Shown: positions 44,367-53,026 of the stretch, in pieces | Position numbering within the stretch: position 1 is the first letter of the stretch | Layout of the letters: each line of letters starts with the position of its first letter | Assembly: GCA_035515475.1 (NCBI GenBank) | Contig: DATJBF010000068.1 | Span: forward strand, 1-56,106 | Origin: DATJBF01 sp035515475 | GTDB taxonomy: Bacteria > Verrucomicrobiota > Verrucomicrobiia > Palsa-1439 | DNA: 56,106 bases | Direction: 5' to 3' | Program-made: the position numbers and the translations under genes | Notes under the pieces: model-generated | The model's input: only the letters and a program-made list of their open reading frames with translations | What the model was told of the DNA's origin: nothing | The model's database searches: none

Positions 44367-44768
44367 CTACCGCTTCTTCCCGCGTCGTTGTCGCCACCGT
44401 CTTCTGCTTGGTCCTCGCCATTTAATCCGGCCGTCCACATCCCGCCGACCATCAGCCTTACTCGGTGCCACAACTCTCTCTTCACCGCCGTACGATGCCG
44501 CCATCTGCCGCAGACACGCGGCCCGGGCGATCTGGAGATCCACGAAGAAGTCTCTGCCCAGAGCAGCGGCTACGAAGTCGCCGGCTCCGTTACGCCTCAG
44601 AATCGCGTAGCTCCAACAGGAACCCGAGACGCCTTTGGCAATGACGCCGATTACATTCTTGGCCTCATCCGCATACCATTCCACCTCTTCACCAATGTAC
44701 GGAGCCAACTCGCTGTCGAATGTGAAGATCCGGTTGAACTCGTCTCTGCTTATGTTGCTGATTGCCAT
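44367..44768 (-). CDS. Unknown small protein, paralogue of 53027-53341
   Basis: 133 residues from the ATG at 44768 (GGAG nine bases ahead). Residues 1-95 align with the protein at 53027-53341: both have the pattern (E/I)EW(Y/F)-x5-IG(V/T), then W(S/N)YA(I/V)L, GDF and DLQIAR/LDDARAEFL. The last 40 residues are Arg-rich (RGPSRRRWRQRRGKKR) and unlike the paralogue. The function is not recognised; both copies lie in the accessory region. Confidence 0.65.
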   Translation of the reverse strand: MAISNISRDEFNRIFTFDSELAPYIGEEVEWYADEAKNVIGVIAKGVSGSCWSYAILRRNGAGDFVAAALGRDFFVDLQIARAACLRQMAASYGGEERVVAPSKADGRRDVDGRIKWRGPSRRRWRQRRGKKR

Positions 44769-45322
44769 TGTTTCTCGCTCCAGCAACGGCAGTCGACGTT
44801 TGGTGGACTGTCCCGCGAAACGTCACGCTGTCAGTTTCGGTCGGAAGGACGTAACTCTCTGCGACCACTTTGAATATAAGCCTCATTTGGGGATAGGCAA
44901 ACCATCGCCCCAAAACCACTCGACCGAAGCCGCGGGCCGGGCGGCTGGACACAGCAACCAGGGCAATCCACTAAACTGCTGCCCCGCTTCGTCTCTCAAC
45001 GGGGGACAACGCTCTGTAAGAAAGGCGACGCAGCACTCTGGACCGCTACTGAACTCTGCTTGATGCGAATTGGGATCACACCTGAAGTCTGTCCAAAACC
45101 CTGAGTTGCCCCCACCACCGAAGCTTATCGGGTTCTCCTACAAGAAAGCCGTTGTCTTCTTCGGCTCTAGCTCAGAACCTGCTACATAGGCCCAGCCGTT
45201 CATCCACGGCAGGGGCAGGACAATAACGAATGGGCCTGATGATAAACGACTTCTCAGCGGCGTCCCGCTGGTATTTGTACCTGAAGCAGGATGGACTTCA
45301 TCGCTGCGAGGCCGGTTAAACC
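44769..45322. other. Gap without a convincing gene
   Basis: These 554 bases hold only weak frames, such as an 84-codon minus-strand frame at 45138-45392 with no ribosome site and no recognisable domain. No repeat or promoter stood out. Confidence 0.45.
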
Positions 45323-45784
45323 ATGCATTTGCTGCCCAAGTCTTGTAGAGGACTGCCTCGAACCGTTGAAAGAGATGGAGTAACGAGTACATCCGTTAAG
45401 AGCAATTCTGGCTGGCTACGAGCTCGTTTGTTAGCCACGGCAAAGCTGCTTCAGATGACAACTGGGGCCGTGATCGCGAGCTTGTGGTTTGCGCCAGGAA
45501 TGGTTGCGGCCATGACGAATGGCGCAAACCACTCTTCGATGATCAGCAACGATTTGACCCTCTTGACGCTCGAGCAACTGGTCAACATCCAAGTGGCTTC
45601 CCCATCAACGAAGCCAGACAGAAGCAATCCCGCTGCGACGAATGGCGTGAACCGCTCTTCCGTGACCAGCAACGATTTGACATTGCTGACGCTGGAGCAA
45701 CTGGTCAACATCGAAGTGACCTCCCCGTCAAAGAAGCCAGACAGAACCAAACCTGCTCGCTCACGTCGCAATGACTTCGGGTAG
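45323..45784 (+). pseudogene. Truncated TonB-receptor-like N-terminus with a tandem duplication
   Basis: The 153-residue frame has a signal-peptide-like stretch (MTTGAVIASLWFAPGMVAA). It then carries two copies of NDLTLLTLEQLVNI(Q/E)V(A/T)SPS(T/K)KPD spaced by 41 codons. This phrase is typical of the region just before the plug of TonB-dependent receptors (LSLEQLLNIEVTSVSKK). The plug and the 22-strand barrel are absent: the frame stops 20 residues after the second copy, and no continuation appears in other frames. The likely reading is a receptor remnant; a short exported protein cannot be excluded. The 123-base duplication keeps the frame. Confidence 0.55.
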
Positions 45785-46009
45785 CCTCGCCTCTAGGACA
45801 CGGAACAACAGCGTGTTGCCATCAAGCGGATCGTTCGGCAAGATCGACCTTGCCACGTGAGATCTGCTGAACCCAGCCGACCCGCCGCTGCGGGAGCATC
45901 TCCGAAGGTGCCCCGGCGGCTTTAGTAACCTCCCTGCGCTCAACGCCTTTAACTTCACCACAGGGGGTCACGATGTACCCACCGGTTCCCAGCCAGTGAT
46001 GGTTTTCAC
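45785..46009. other. Gap without a gene
   Basis: Nothing is supported here before the promoter that begins at 46010. Confidence 0.4.
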
Positions 46010-46245
46010 TTGAATTTCGGGAAGTTCTCCTGATATCATTCACCACTAGGTGAGGATGTAAGGCTCTACGCAAGGGTTTGAGTTGGCCCCCGTCGTGAGC
46101 CGGATCCGCTCCAAAGCGAGTCGGCAATGGTGTGGGCGGAGACAATGGCGAGTAAGATCCGATGGATGGTCTCTTGTAGCTGCGTCTTGCCCGCCGCTTC
46201 TACCCCAACAATAGCAGTCGGAAACATCGGAAAGGGGAGACCGAC
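46010..46245 (+). promoter_or_regulatory. Promoter and leader of a PEP-CTERM gene (copy D)
   Basis: TTGAAT (46010-46015), an 18-base spacer and TATCAT (46034-46039) are followed by CTAGGTGAGGATGTAAGG, the same text that follows the -10 box in the leaders at 49534 and 55426. From the -10 box to the ATG is 207 bases, close to the 197-204 seen for the other copies. The remainder of this leader is more diverged. GGGGAG before the ATG is the ribosome site. Confidence 0.55.
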
Positions 46246-47142
46246 ATGAAGGCATTCATTAGAGCATCCGCTCTCGGGCTGGTTGGCATCGCATGCTTCT
46301 TGTTCACCCATGACAGAGCGCACGCCGACTACATTTACGTGTCGAATGCGGACGCCGACACGATTATGAAGTTTGATTCGAACGGAAACGGGTCGGTCTT
46401 TGCCAACTCCGGCCTAGATGGCCCTTATGGTTTGGCCTTCGACGGCAGCGGCAATCTCTACGTGGCGAATTGTTACGGCTACGGCAACACGATTACGAGA
46501 TTCGACCCGAACGGAAACGGCTCCGTCTTCGCCAACTCGGGCTTGAAGTACCCGACCGGGTTGGCGTTCGACGGCAGCGGCTATCTTTATGCCGCAAATC
46601 CCGGCGACGACACGATTGAGAGATTCGACCCGAGTGGAAACGGGTCGGTCTTCGCCACCGGCTTGTCCTGGCCCACCGGCTTGGCCTTTGACGGCAGTGG
46701 ATATCTCTACGTGGCAAACTGGACAAACAACACAGTTGAACGATTTGATCCCAACGGAAACCGCTCGGTCTTCGCCAATTCGGGCCTGGACAATCCTTAC
46801 GGCCTGGCCTTTGACAGCAGCGGCCATCTTTACGTGGCGAACGAAGCCGGCAACACGATTATGAAATTCGACTCGAACGGAAACGGCGCCGTCTTCGCCA
46901 GCTCGGGCTTGAACCAACCCGTTGGCCTTGCGTTTGACAGCAGCGGCTATCTCTACGTGGCGAATTACGGCGATAATACGCTTGAGAAATTCGATTTGAA
47001 CGGAAACGGCTCCGTGTTCGCCTCGGGCTTGGGCCAACCCACATTTATCACGATCCAGGTTCCCGAGCCGGCGACGGGGAGTCTGCTGGCGCTGGGTATC
47101 CTCGCCTTCCTCGGCTCCCGCCGCCTGCGCCGCCTGCCGTAG
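46246..47142 (+). CDS. PEP-CTERM exported beta-propeller protein
   Basis: 298 residues. A signal peptide is followed by about six to seven NHL/SMP-30-like units of roughly 40 residues (NGSVFANSGL, GLAFDGSGYLYVAN, NTI-RFDPNGNG), expected to form a beta-propeller. The C-terminal 25 residues are a PEP-CTERM tail: VPEPATGS, a hydrophobic helix and the basic end RRLRR. Exosortase would cleave it at the outer face after export; no exosortase gene is in the window. It is a functional relative of the protein at 54196-55098, which uses a similar repeat. Confidence 0.9.
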   Translation: MKAFIRASALGLVGIACFLFTHDRAHADYIYVSNADADTIMKFDSNGNGSVFANSGLDGPYGLAFDGSGNLYVANCYGYGNTITRFDPNGNGSVFANSGLKYPTGLAFDGSGYLYAANPGDDTIERFDPSGNGSVFATGLSWPTGLAFDGSGYLYVANWTNNTVERFDPNGNRSVFANSGLDNPYGLAFDSSGHLYVANEAGNTIMKFDSNGNGAVFASSGLNQPVGLAFDSSGYLYVANYGDNTLEKFDLNGNGSVFASGLGQPTFITIQVPEPATGSLLALGILAFLGSRRLRRLP

Positions 47143-47345
47143 CTCGCTGACATCAACGCTGGGGGGATTTTACGTTCGCTTTCAATGCTCCAATTGTAAC
47201 AACTTTGACCCCCAATGTCATTTTGCCGGAGCCCTCCCTGCCAACCGGGTGCCCACTGCGCTCCCCGTTCGGGCTTGCTCGGCGGGTTGGGGCGGGAGTA
47301 GGGTTGGGAACCGGGTCGGTCATCCCGCAAGGGCGTTTAGGCTTC

Positions 47346-47732
47346 ATGATGAATGCGGACAGACATAGAAGATTTGGGCAGAGGATGATCAGGATGGGCC
47401 TTCCATTACTTGCGGGTTGCGTCCTGATCATTGCAGTTGGAGCCACCCAAAAGGTCATGAGTATAGCTGTGTCGCTGGGGCTATTTCTTCTCGGGCTGCT
47501 GTTAACATGGCCATTGCTCCTAAGTTACAGGACGGGTGAGCCCAAGTATGCGCTGATCTATGGCGTTGGGCTCGGGGTCGGCGGTTCGATTGTCCTTGAT
47601 TGGGCTAATTCGTCAGCCTCGATTTGGTTGACTGGCTTGTATTTGGTGGCATGCGTCGGCTCTGGTATTTTTCTTTTGCTTTCCTTGTTTCGCCGTCGCT
47701 TCCTGAAGTTCATCGGAATGGCGGGGCAATGA
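47346..47732 (+). CDS. Small multi-pass membrane protein
   Basis: 128 residues from the ATG at 47346; the upstream part of the frame is Pro/Gly-rich repeat DNA. Four membrane helices (LPLLAGCVLIIAVGA, SLGLFLLGLLLTWPLLL, ALIYGVGLGVGGSIVL, WLTGLYLVACVGSGIFLLLS) with a basic loop at the end. No family is recognised. The next gene starts one base after its stop, so they are probably coexpressed. Confidence 0.6.
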   Translation: MMNADRHRRFGQRMIRMGLPLLAGCVLIIAVGATQKVMSIAVSLGLFLLGLLLTWPLLLSYRTGEPKYALIYGVGLGVGGSIVLDWANSSASIWLTGLYLVACVGSGIFLLLSLFRRRFLKFIGMAGQ

Positions 47733-47733
47733 G

Positions 47734-47994
47734 ATGAGAGCAAAGTTCTGCACCACTTCCGAAGCCCGACCGGGTATTCGTATCATCGCAGGAGTTCTCT
47801 CGGTTCTCTTTTTTGTGGTCGCATTGCCGCTCTCAATATTCATGGCGGTGAGTGGTTCGGCATATCACTGGCTCGACGTATTCATAAATGGGTTCTGTGG
47901 GACACTGTTCGCCTCTATCGCATGCTCTGGGCGGACGTTCTGTTTCCGCAAACGGCACGATGATGACGAAAGACGAAGCAATCTCGCTGGCTAA
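47734..47994 (+). CDS. Small membrane protein
   Basis: 86 residues with GGCGGGG ahead of the ATG. Two hydrophobic segments (IIAGVLSVLFFVVALPLSIF and WLDVFINGFCGTLFASIAC) precede a charged tail. No family is recognised. Its end overlaps the next gene by 35 bases. Confidence 0.55.
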   Translation: MRAKFCTTSEARPGIRIIAGVLSVLFFVVALPLSIFMAVSGSAYHWLDVFINGFCGTLFASIACSGRTFCFRKRHDDDERRSNLAG

Positions 47995-48304
47995 ATCCCA
48001 TCTCGATGAGCCAGCCCAGTCTGCGGCATCAGCCGGTCATGCCGTCCGCATCGATCAGGATTACCTGAAACGCAATGCTGAATGGCTTGGCAAGATGCGG
48101 ACGATGATCGAGCCGAGACTCGGGATACCATTACCCCCAATTGATGAAACTGCCACCGTTTCTCATTGGCTCGTGAGCTTTACTGTCTTTGCTGGCAAAG
48201 CCGAGACGTCCGAGTTGCAGCATCGGACTTTCAGGATTTATGACGACGGAAGAGTCGAGCAACTCCCCGTAATTTCCCAGCATGAGGTTAAGCGGGAAGA
48301 TTGA
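47960..48304 (+). CDS. Unknown small soluble protein (possible immunity-like fold)
   Basis: 114 residues from 47960 (or ATG at 47963). The opening TKDEAISLAKSHL and the pattern of a helix followed by strands (HWLVSFTVFAG, RTFRIYDDGRVEQLP) resemble small immunity-type proteins such as the YrhB/Imm35 group, but I cannot confirm it. It follows two small membrane proteins in one run. Confidence 0.6.
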   Translation: MMTKDEAISLAKSHLDEPAQSAASAGHAVRIDQDYLKRNAEWLGKMRTMIEPRLGIPLPPIDETATVSHWLVSFTVFAGKAETSELQHRTFRIYDDGRVEQLPVISQHEVKRED

Positions 48305-48690
48305 TGGGACAGAATTACGCCACCATTTCCAACACATCCCTCGCCCGGGTTACTGGCATTGCTGGCAGGGCGATGCTGCTGGCAGTCCGTTTCATAGTCA
48401 ATGCTTCTTGGCGTTGCATGGTAATCATAACCCCTATGCCTAGCAATGCAGATTGGAATTATTCCCATTCCTCTGCCCCTCATTCCTTTGGCTTGCGTAA
48501 GGGCAGCCTCGGCAGCAGAATTGGGCGAGAGCAGGAGGAGATTGAGTGGTCGGAGGCATCGGATGCTAACCCTGCCCCAATTCCGCCGCTCCCACTCGCC
48601 CCAAGAGCACTCACCCCCGCACTCACCCGATGGGGGCAAAAACCCCGTTTCGAGTGATGGACTTTTCTGCTTTCCCTGCGGTTCCCTCAG
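48305..48690. other. Gap with C-rich repeat
   Basis: No gene is supported. It contains one copy of the C-rich repeat family at 48597-48641 and a G-poor pyrimidine stretch before it. Confidence 0.45.
48597..48641. repeat. C-rich intergenic repeat, copy 1
   Basis: It shares CGCCCCAAGAGCAC(T/C)CACCCC and GCACTCACCC-ATGGGG-CAA with 50655-50699. The part from GCACTCACCCGA(T/C)GGGGG on is also found at 49493-49520. Confidence 0.65.
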
Positions 48691-48816
48691 ATGTCTAATG
48701 GGCTCGCAAAGTTGATCGGTTCAGAGGAAACGGCGTTACAAATGAATCAAATCGCTTACTTGATCGAAGAGCGTCTTGGCCTGCATGACAGATCCCACTT
48801 TGTTGGAGATGAATGA
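48691..48816 (+). CDS. Possible 41-residue protein
   Basis: ATG at 48691 opens 41 codons (MSNGLAKLIGSEETALQMNQ, IAYLIEERLGLHD) ending in ATGAATGA, which overlaps the likely start of the next gene. The composition is protein-like and amphipathic, but there is no ribosome site and no known family. Low confidence. Confidence 0.3.
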   Translation: MSNGLAKLIGSEETALQMNQIAYLIEERLGLHDRSHFVGDE

Positions 48817-49132
48817 GATCGGCAAAGTGAGCAGGCTTCTTTACTACTCTCCATACGGAGTTTCTGTCGCCTTATGCCTCGCCTACTATCACGTCGCTTC
48901 CACGATCCCGAGGATTCCAGAGTCGATAGTAACCGCCGCCTTCTATCTCGCCGCCTACTGGAGTTGCGTCCTTTTTATTTTGCTGCCGCTCAGCGTAGCG
49001 GCTTTCTTCTCGTGCTTGCATGACCGAGCATCGGACACACTCTCTCCGGTATTCGCTTGTTTGCTTATTACGCCGTTGCTGCTCGTTGGAAGTTTCCCAT
49101 TCGTGTATCGAGGTTGGTTTTCACCATGGTAA
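48809..49132 (+). CDS. Small membrane protein
   Basis: 107 residues from the ATG at 48809 (48785 is an alternative). Three hydrophobic segments (YGVSVALCLAYYHVA, AAYWSCVLFILLPLSVAAF, LLITPLLLVGSFPFVY). No family is recognised. The start overlaps the end of the 41-codon frame, suggesting coupling if that frame is real. Confidence 0.5.
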   Translation: MNEIGKVSRLLYYSPYGVSVALCLAYYHVASTIPRIPESIVTAAFYLAAYWSCVLFILLPLSVAAFFSCLHDRASDTLSPVFACLLITPLLLVGSFPFVYRGWFSPW

Positions 49133-49478
49133 AGAGAGTTGGTCCGCCGCCCCCCTGCTTGCCAGCGGCGGTCGCTGAGCGGAGAAGGTAGACGAAGAAA
49201 CGCAACGGCAACGAGAAGGCACTTGGAGCAGCGCTCCGTTGCATCAACAGGAATGGTGATCCTGATGAAAGGCGCTGACCGGCTTCTACGTTGCCGCTGC
49301 GTTTTGTCTGACAGAAATTTCGTACAGCGACAGGCAGAGTAACCAACCCAACGTCATCTGGACATCCGCTGGTCGCCTGATTTTCGTATCGGTCAAACTC
49401 CCAGCCCCCTCGTTGAGTTGCCCCATTGCCTATCGACCGACGACAACGGAAAGCGTCGATATTCCCATTGCCCACCTT

Positions 49479-49530
49479 CGCCCCATCTCCACACCCAGCA
49501 CTCACCCGACGGGGGCAAAAGCGCCGTTTT
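49479..49530. repeat. C-rich intergenic repeat, copy 2, with hairpin
   Basis: CGCCCCATCTCCACACCC then GCACTCACCCGACGGGGGC match the family. It ends in the hairpin GGCAAAA-GCGCCG-TTTTGCC, directly before the promoter at 49534. The remaining part of the 49133-49478 gap shows no gene. Confidence 0.6.
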
Positions 49531-49533
49531 GCC

Positions 49534-49766
49534 TTGAAATTCTGATCCCGTCCGCTCTATACTCGCCCCCGCTAGGCGAGGATTTATCGGCGACTCAGGA
49601 GCGGGGTTCTTATCCCGTTCATCGGGCAATCGTTGCGAGGCAGTGGTTATGGTGCGGGTTTATAGAACGGCGATGGTGTCTGAAGGACGACGCTTTCTAG
49701 GTGCGTCCAGCCTGCCGATTGCATCCCCAAAACGCGCATGGAAATATCTGAAAGGGGCAGCCAAGA
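49534..49766 (+). promoter_or_regulatory. Promoter and conserved leader of a PEP-CTERM gene (copy A)
   Basis: TTGAAA (49534-49539), 18 bases, TATACT (49558-49563), then CTAGGCGAGGATTTATC at 49572. The leader of about 195 bases matches that at 55426 over much of its length, for example GCAATCGTTGCGAGGCA and the stem GGACG...CGTCC near its end. It matches the minus-strand copy at 55099-55324, including the hairpin CCCGTTCATCGGG. A structured 5' untranslated RNA or a transferred promoter block would both explain it. Confidence 0.65.
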
Positions 49767-50486
49767 ATGAAGACAGCAACCCAAGCACTTTCTCTCGGAC
49801 TCGTTGCGGTTGGTCTAATCACGGCTTCTGCCCATGCCGACGTCACTGTCTATAGCGGAGCGGACTATGGCGTTGACCCTGGTCCGATTCCGAACTCGAA
49901 TTATGCCCAAAGTCAATGGTATTCCGCAGCGGTCTCCCTTCCCGGTGGCGGCAGCTACGGCTTGATTAATTTTGAGGCGATCACCCAATTTGGTTACTTC
50001 TCCGCTCCTCTGACGGTCGCAACGGGAGTAACCGTGAGTGGACCTTCCTTGCCCAGCTTGATCATGGAAAACCAGGATCAAGGCTACTTTTACGGTTTCA
50101 ATACGACACCGGCCGGATCTAACTTTCTCTTCGAGGTTGGCGGCAGTGCTACATTCACATTCAGCACCCCGATCCAAGCCTTCGGTTGCTACATCACCGG
50201 GGCCCAACCGGAGACTTTTTCGGAAACAGTGACTTTCAATGATGGCCCTCCGCAAACGGTGCCCATTGCCCAGGGGGGCGACGGAGGATGTCAATTTTTA
50301 GGCTTCACAGACCCAGACCAACCAATATATAGCGTCACGTTTAATTCTGGGAACGACGCCATTGGAATTGATGATGTGCAATACGTAATAGTCCCCGAGC
50401 CGTCCACGCTTGCGTTTACCTTCGTCGGAGGGCTGACGTTGTTGACATTTGTTAAACGCAAACGGGCAGACCGCAAGACCGGTTGA
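49767..50486 (+). CDS. PEP-CTERM exported protein
   Basis: 239 residues: signal peptide (LSLGLVAVGLITASAHAD), a beta-rich central domain without a named family (SGSATFTFSTPIQAFGCYI-like strand, ETVTFNDGPPQTVP, NDAIGIDDVQYV), and the tail VPEPSTLAF, a hydrophobic helix and KRKRADRK. Such single-domain PEP-CTERM proteins are thought to be sorted by exosortase to the surface or matrix. The ribosome site AAAGGGG is about nine bases before the ATG. Confidence 0.88.
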   Translation: MKTATQALSLGLVAVGLITASAHADVTVYSGADYGVDPGPIPNSNYAQSQWYSAAVSLPGGGSYGLINFEAITQFGYFSAPLTVATGVTVSGPSLPSLIMENQDQGYFYGFNTTPAGSNFLFEVGGSATFTFSTPIQAFGCYITGAQPETFSETVTFNDGPPQTVPIAQGGDGGCQFLGFTDPDQPIYSVTFNSGNDAIGIDDVQYVIVPEPSTLAFTFVGGLTLLTFVKRKRADRKTG

Positions 50487-50654
50487 ACCTTCTCCTCCGC
50501 CGGTCGGATCTCCTGCTGTTCGGATACCGGATTCCAATTCGGTAGGATGTCCTCTGGACTGGGAAGCAAATGTCATCCCCGCACGACGGGAGCAATGCCG
50601 CCGGAAACGCCGCCCATCTCCGCTCCCAATCCCGCCCCAATTTTCCCCCACACG

Positions 50655-50731
50655 CGCCCCAAGAGCACCCACCCCGGCACTCACCCCATGGGGTCAACAC
50701 CCCATAGCGTCCCGCCAGTTGTTTACGTAGT
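50655..50731. repeat. C-rich repeat, copy 3, including a 48-base exact repeat
   Basis: Bases 50684-50731 are identical to 53575-53622 (48 of 48). The unit begins with the palindrome CCCCATGGGG, then GGGGT-CAAC-ACCCC, and ends GCCAGTTGTTTACGTAGT. The 30 bases before it match 48597-48630. The next gene starts eight bases after it. Confidence 0.8.
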
Positions 50732-50738
50732 TTAGAAC

Positions 50739-50927
50739 ATGACACAAATAAAGGGCACCCTGCCCATTTCTCCTGAAGAGCGCAACATCCGCAAACAGCT
50801 CGGCAAGGTGCGCCGCTATCTCGCCAAATCGACGGATACCAACTTCAAGAGTTGGTGGGAAAACCAAATCAAAGTATATGAAGCGCAAATGGCAAAGGCA
50901 GAAGCCCGTGGTCGCTTCATCGGGTAG
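50739..50927 (+). CDS. Unknown small protein
   Basis: 62 residues (LPISPEERNIRKQLGKVRRY, TNFKSWWENQIKVYEAQMAK), helical and basic. No family is recognised and no ribosome site is seen. It starts right after the 48-base exact repeat, as the gene at 53669 follows the other copy. Confidence 0.5.
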   Translation: MTQIKGTLPISPEERNIRKQLGKVRRYLAKSTDTNFKSWWENQIKVYEAQMAKAEARGRFIG

Positions 50928-50950
50928 TTGTTCACACACCACGAAACTAT

Positions 50951-51049
50951 CGGTTGCTATTCCTGCGATTGGGCTTAGGTTGTGGTGGAGAGTCGAGGGC
51001 AAGTAGAAGTTGCTAGCGCAGAGCAGTGCAGTTCGAGCCTCGACTCTCC
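50951..51049. repeat. Short repeat and long perfect inverted arms
   Basis: CGGTTGCTATTCCTGCGATT (to 50970) and the following GGG match CAGTTGCTATCTTTGCGATT plus AGG at 53935-53957. Then GGAGAGTCGAGG (50987-50998) and CCTCGACTCTCC (51038-51049) form perfect inverted arms 39 bases apart. The rest of the 50928-51236 gap holds no gene. Confidence 0.55.
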
Positions 51050-51236
51050 CTTCGTTTCCCCCTTGCTCGCTGCCCAGTCCACGCTGCAGGACTCGCCGCC
51101 TGATCAGCAACGGACTCGGACTTAATGAGGGTTGCCCGGATACGCCTGCTACCTGCAAACCGCCAGTCCAGCGGTGTTCTGTAACCACCGTCAGAGGCGT
51201 GCGGCGATAGAGGATGAAGGAATATTACGAAGGATT

Positions 51237-51641
51237 TCAGAATCCAACAGACGGTTTTTCAATCTCGACTGAGATGGCCGTGCCTTCGGGATCGCCGATT
51301 TCTGACGGATCGTATGGTTTCTTACTACTGAGCCCGGACGTTGAATAGAAACCAACCGTCTCTTCTTCGGCTAAAGTTTCATTTTTGACCTTTGGAAGCA
51401 AACCGTCTACGCCTAACGCAAACATCACCTTCTTCAATTCGTCGTCGGTTAGTTTCCATGTATCCCTTACTGCTCCTGTGATCTCGACAACCATGAAATG
51501 CTCACTAATCGCCGCTTCATTGGTAAATGACCCAGAGAATGTTGGTTCAACAACCGCAAACGGGAACCTGTACTTCTTGCCATCGTAATCATCTGGCGTT
51601 ACATCTGCGGCTTGTCCGAAAATTATGACTTTTCTCCTCAT
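51237..51641 (-). CDS. Hypothetical protein
   Basis: 134 residues from the ATG at 51641 with GGAG five bases ahead; a GTG two codons earlier is possible. Acidic, soluble (VIIFGQAADVTPDDYDGKKY, KVMFALGVDGLLPKV). The segment TDDELKKVMFALGVDGL looks like a regular helix-loop, but no family is recognised. Confidence 0.6.
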   Translation of the reverse strand: MRRKVIIFGQAADVTPDDYDGKKYRFPFAVVEPTFSGSFTNEAAISEHFMVVEITGAVRDTWKLTDDELKKVMFALGVDGLLPKVKNETLAEEETVGFYSTSGLSSKKPYDPSEIGDPEGTAISVEIEKPSVGF

Positions 51642-51740
51642 CAGCACTCCACACGGTGTAACGTCGCCGCTAGTTGTCTCTACCGCAAGTCTCGTCTTCG
51701 TTGATTCGCCGCCCGACCCAGTCCTGCCGCCTGAGCCTGC

Positions 51741-52043
51741 TCAAATCCGCTCCCATTTCCGAGTCAGTCCCCGCCGCAGATCTGCCGCCGGTTTATCGAT
51801 CGACTGAGGTTGCCCCGGCAGGCAAACCTCCCCGTGGCAAAACGGGCAAGGGACAACTTCCCCCTTCAGTTTAGCAGCAGCCTCTAGGGTTTTTTTGCAG
51901 TGAGGGCATTCTTGGACAATTAACAGGTCGGGGATCGTAATAAGAGCATTGCAGTCGGGACAGTTGGCGGTCATACCCCTTCCAGCGTCACCGGCAACGA
52001 GGCGCTTGCCACATACCTCACACTTGAAGAAGATGTCCGACAT
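51741..52043 (-). CDS. Double zinc-ribbon protein
   Basis: 100 residues with two Cys4 units: CEVCGK...CPDC (about 8-31) and CPHCKK...CPFC (about 46-69). The end is basic. Each pair of CxxC knuckles should bind one zinc. Such small ribbons usually serve in protein or nucleic-acid contact; the partner is unknown. The last 25 residues are read from C-rich repeat-like DNA, so the stop may have shifted. Confidence 0.7.
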   Translation of the reverse strand: MSDIFFKCEVCGKRLVAGDAGRGMTANCPDCNALITIPDLLIVQECPHCKKTLEAAAKLKGEVVPCPFCHGEVCLPGQPQSIDKPAADLRRGLTRKWERI

Positions 52044-52152
52044 GCCACCAGTCCGATTGCGATAAATAGTTAGCGTCCGTCTGAAAGATTGCAGCTTGAT
52101 CGTGCATCCCGCTGCCTTCCCGCCGCCGTTCCCCGTGAGGGTGAAATGATGG

Positions 52153-52422
52153 CTATTTCTTCATCGGGCGTTCTGCACGGGGTTTGGCTTCGTTGACTTT
52201 TAGTGCCCGCCCATCCAGTTCCTTGCCATTGCGATCAGCCATCGCTTTGGCGGCTTCCGCTTCCGAGCCCATTTCCACGAAGGCAAATCCTTTGGAAACG
52301 CCGGTGACTTTGTCCTTGATGAGTTGGCAACTGACCACGTTGCCCGATTGCTTGAACAGGTCGAGAATTTGGTTTTCCGTTGTATTAGGTGATAGGTTGC
52401 CGACGTAAAGCTTCGTTGCCAT
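52153..52422 (-). CDS. Small RNA-binding protein with one RRM
   Basis: 89 residues from the ATG at 52422, with GGAGG about 12 bases ahead. One RRM fills the protein: RNP2 LYVGNL at 5-10 and RNP1 KGFAFVEM at about 45-52, then the last strand ALKVNEAKPR. Single-RRM proteins of this kind are common in Cyanobacteria and Verrucomicrobia and bind single-stranded RNA, often in cold response. The target is unknown. Confidence 0.92.
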   Translation of the reverse strand: MATKLYVGNLSPNTTENQILDLFKQSGNVVSCQLIKDKVTGVSKGFAFVEMGSEAEAAKAMADRNGKELDGRALKVNEAKPRAERPMKK

Positions 52423-52673
52423 ATTAGTTAAGTTCCTCCAATTTGAGAACGAGGCTGAGATTAGGGTGTTGCACGTCAAAAGCAACGATTAAAGGACGCC
52501 ACCGATCTCCGCCGCATCCCGCCGCCTTGATCCCCCGCCGCAGTTCCATCGCCTGTTTCCGCTCAGAATCCGCTCCCAAACTCGCCCAACAACGTCAATG
52601 GGATGAGCGGTTGATAGCTCTCTGGGTACGCGTTTGACTGGCATCAATGCCTCCAGCGACAGTAACTCCTAAA

Positions 52674-52937
52674 TCATCGCTTGAAATGCGGCAGTGCCTT
52701 GCCCGCCCCCAATTGAATCGCCCCATGGACGAGGCTAGCGAGTGACGTTTTGTTGGGTTTACCCTGCTTGGTTTTGGGCGACTCAAGCTCAGCGATCTTC
52801 TGGACAGGCAACTGCATCAATTCGTATTCGGCTTGCCGCCAGTTGTCCATGTCACGCCCCGGCTGGCAGCCGTGCTGGAGAAAAATCTCGTAGGCTCGCT
52901 GGCGGATTTGTTCTTCGGTCGGGCTAACAACATTCAT
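52674..52937 (-). CDS. DUF2934 protein
   Basis: 87 residues from the ATG at 52937, preceded by AGGAGG. The N-terminal 40 residues fit DUF2934: EEQIRQRAYEIFLQHGCQPG then MDNWRQAEYELM. The rest is Lys-rich and likely flexible. The function of the domain is unknown. The gap to its left (52423-52673) holds C-rich repeat-like DNA only. Confidence 0.85.
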   Translation of the reverse strand: MNVVSPTEEQIRQRAYEIFLQHGCQPGRDMDNWRQAEYELMQLPVQKIAELESPKTKQGKPNKTSLASLVHGAIQLGAGKALPHFKR

Positions 52938-53026
52938 ACTAATATTCCTCCTGCTTGAGTCTTGCCGGGTGCTCAGAGAGCCCACCCGCCCAACATGGTT
53001 ATCCCGTTGTCGCTGTATCTTGATGT

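Noticed and set aside
45138..45392. 84-codon minus-strand frame
   Set aside because: No ribosome site, no domain, and it overlaps the start of the plus-strand TonB-like fragment.
47205..47345. Upstream part of the frame before the membrane protein at 47346
   Set aside because: Pro/Gly/Arg-rich text read from C- and G-rich repeat DNA; the double ATG at 47346 fits the first helix better.
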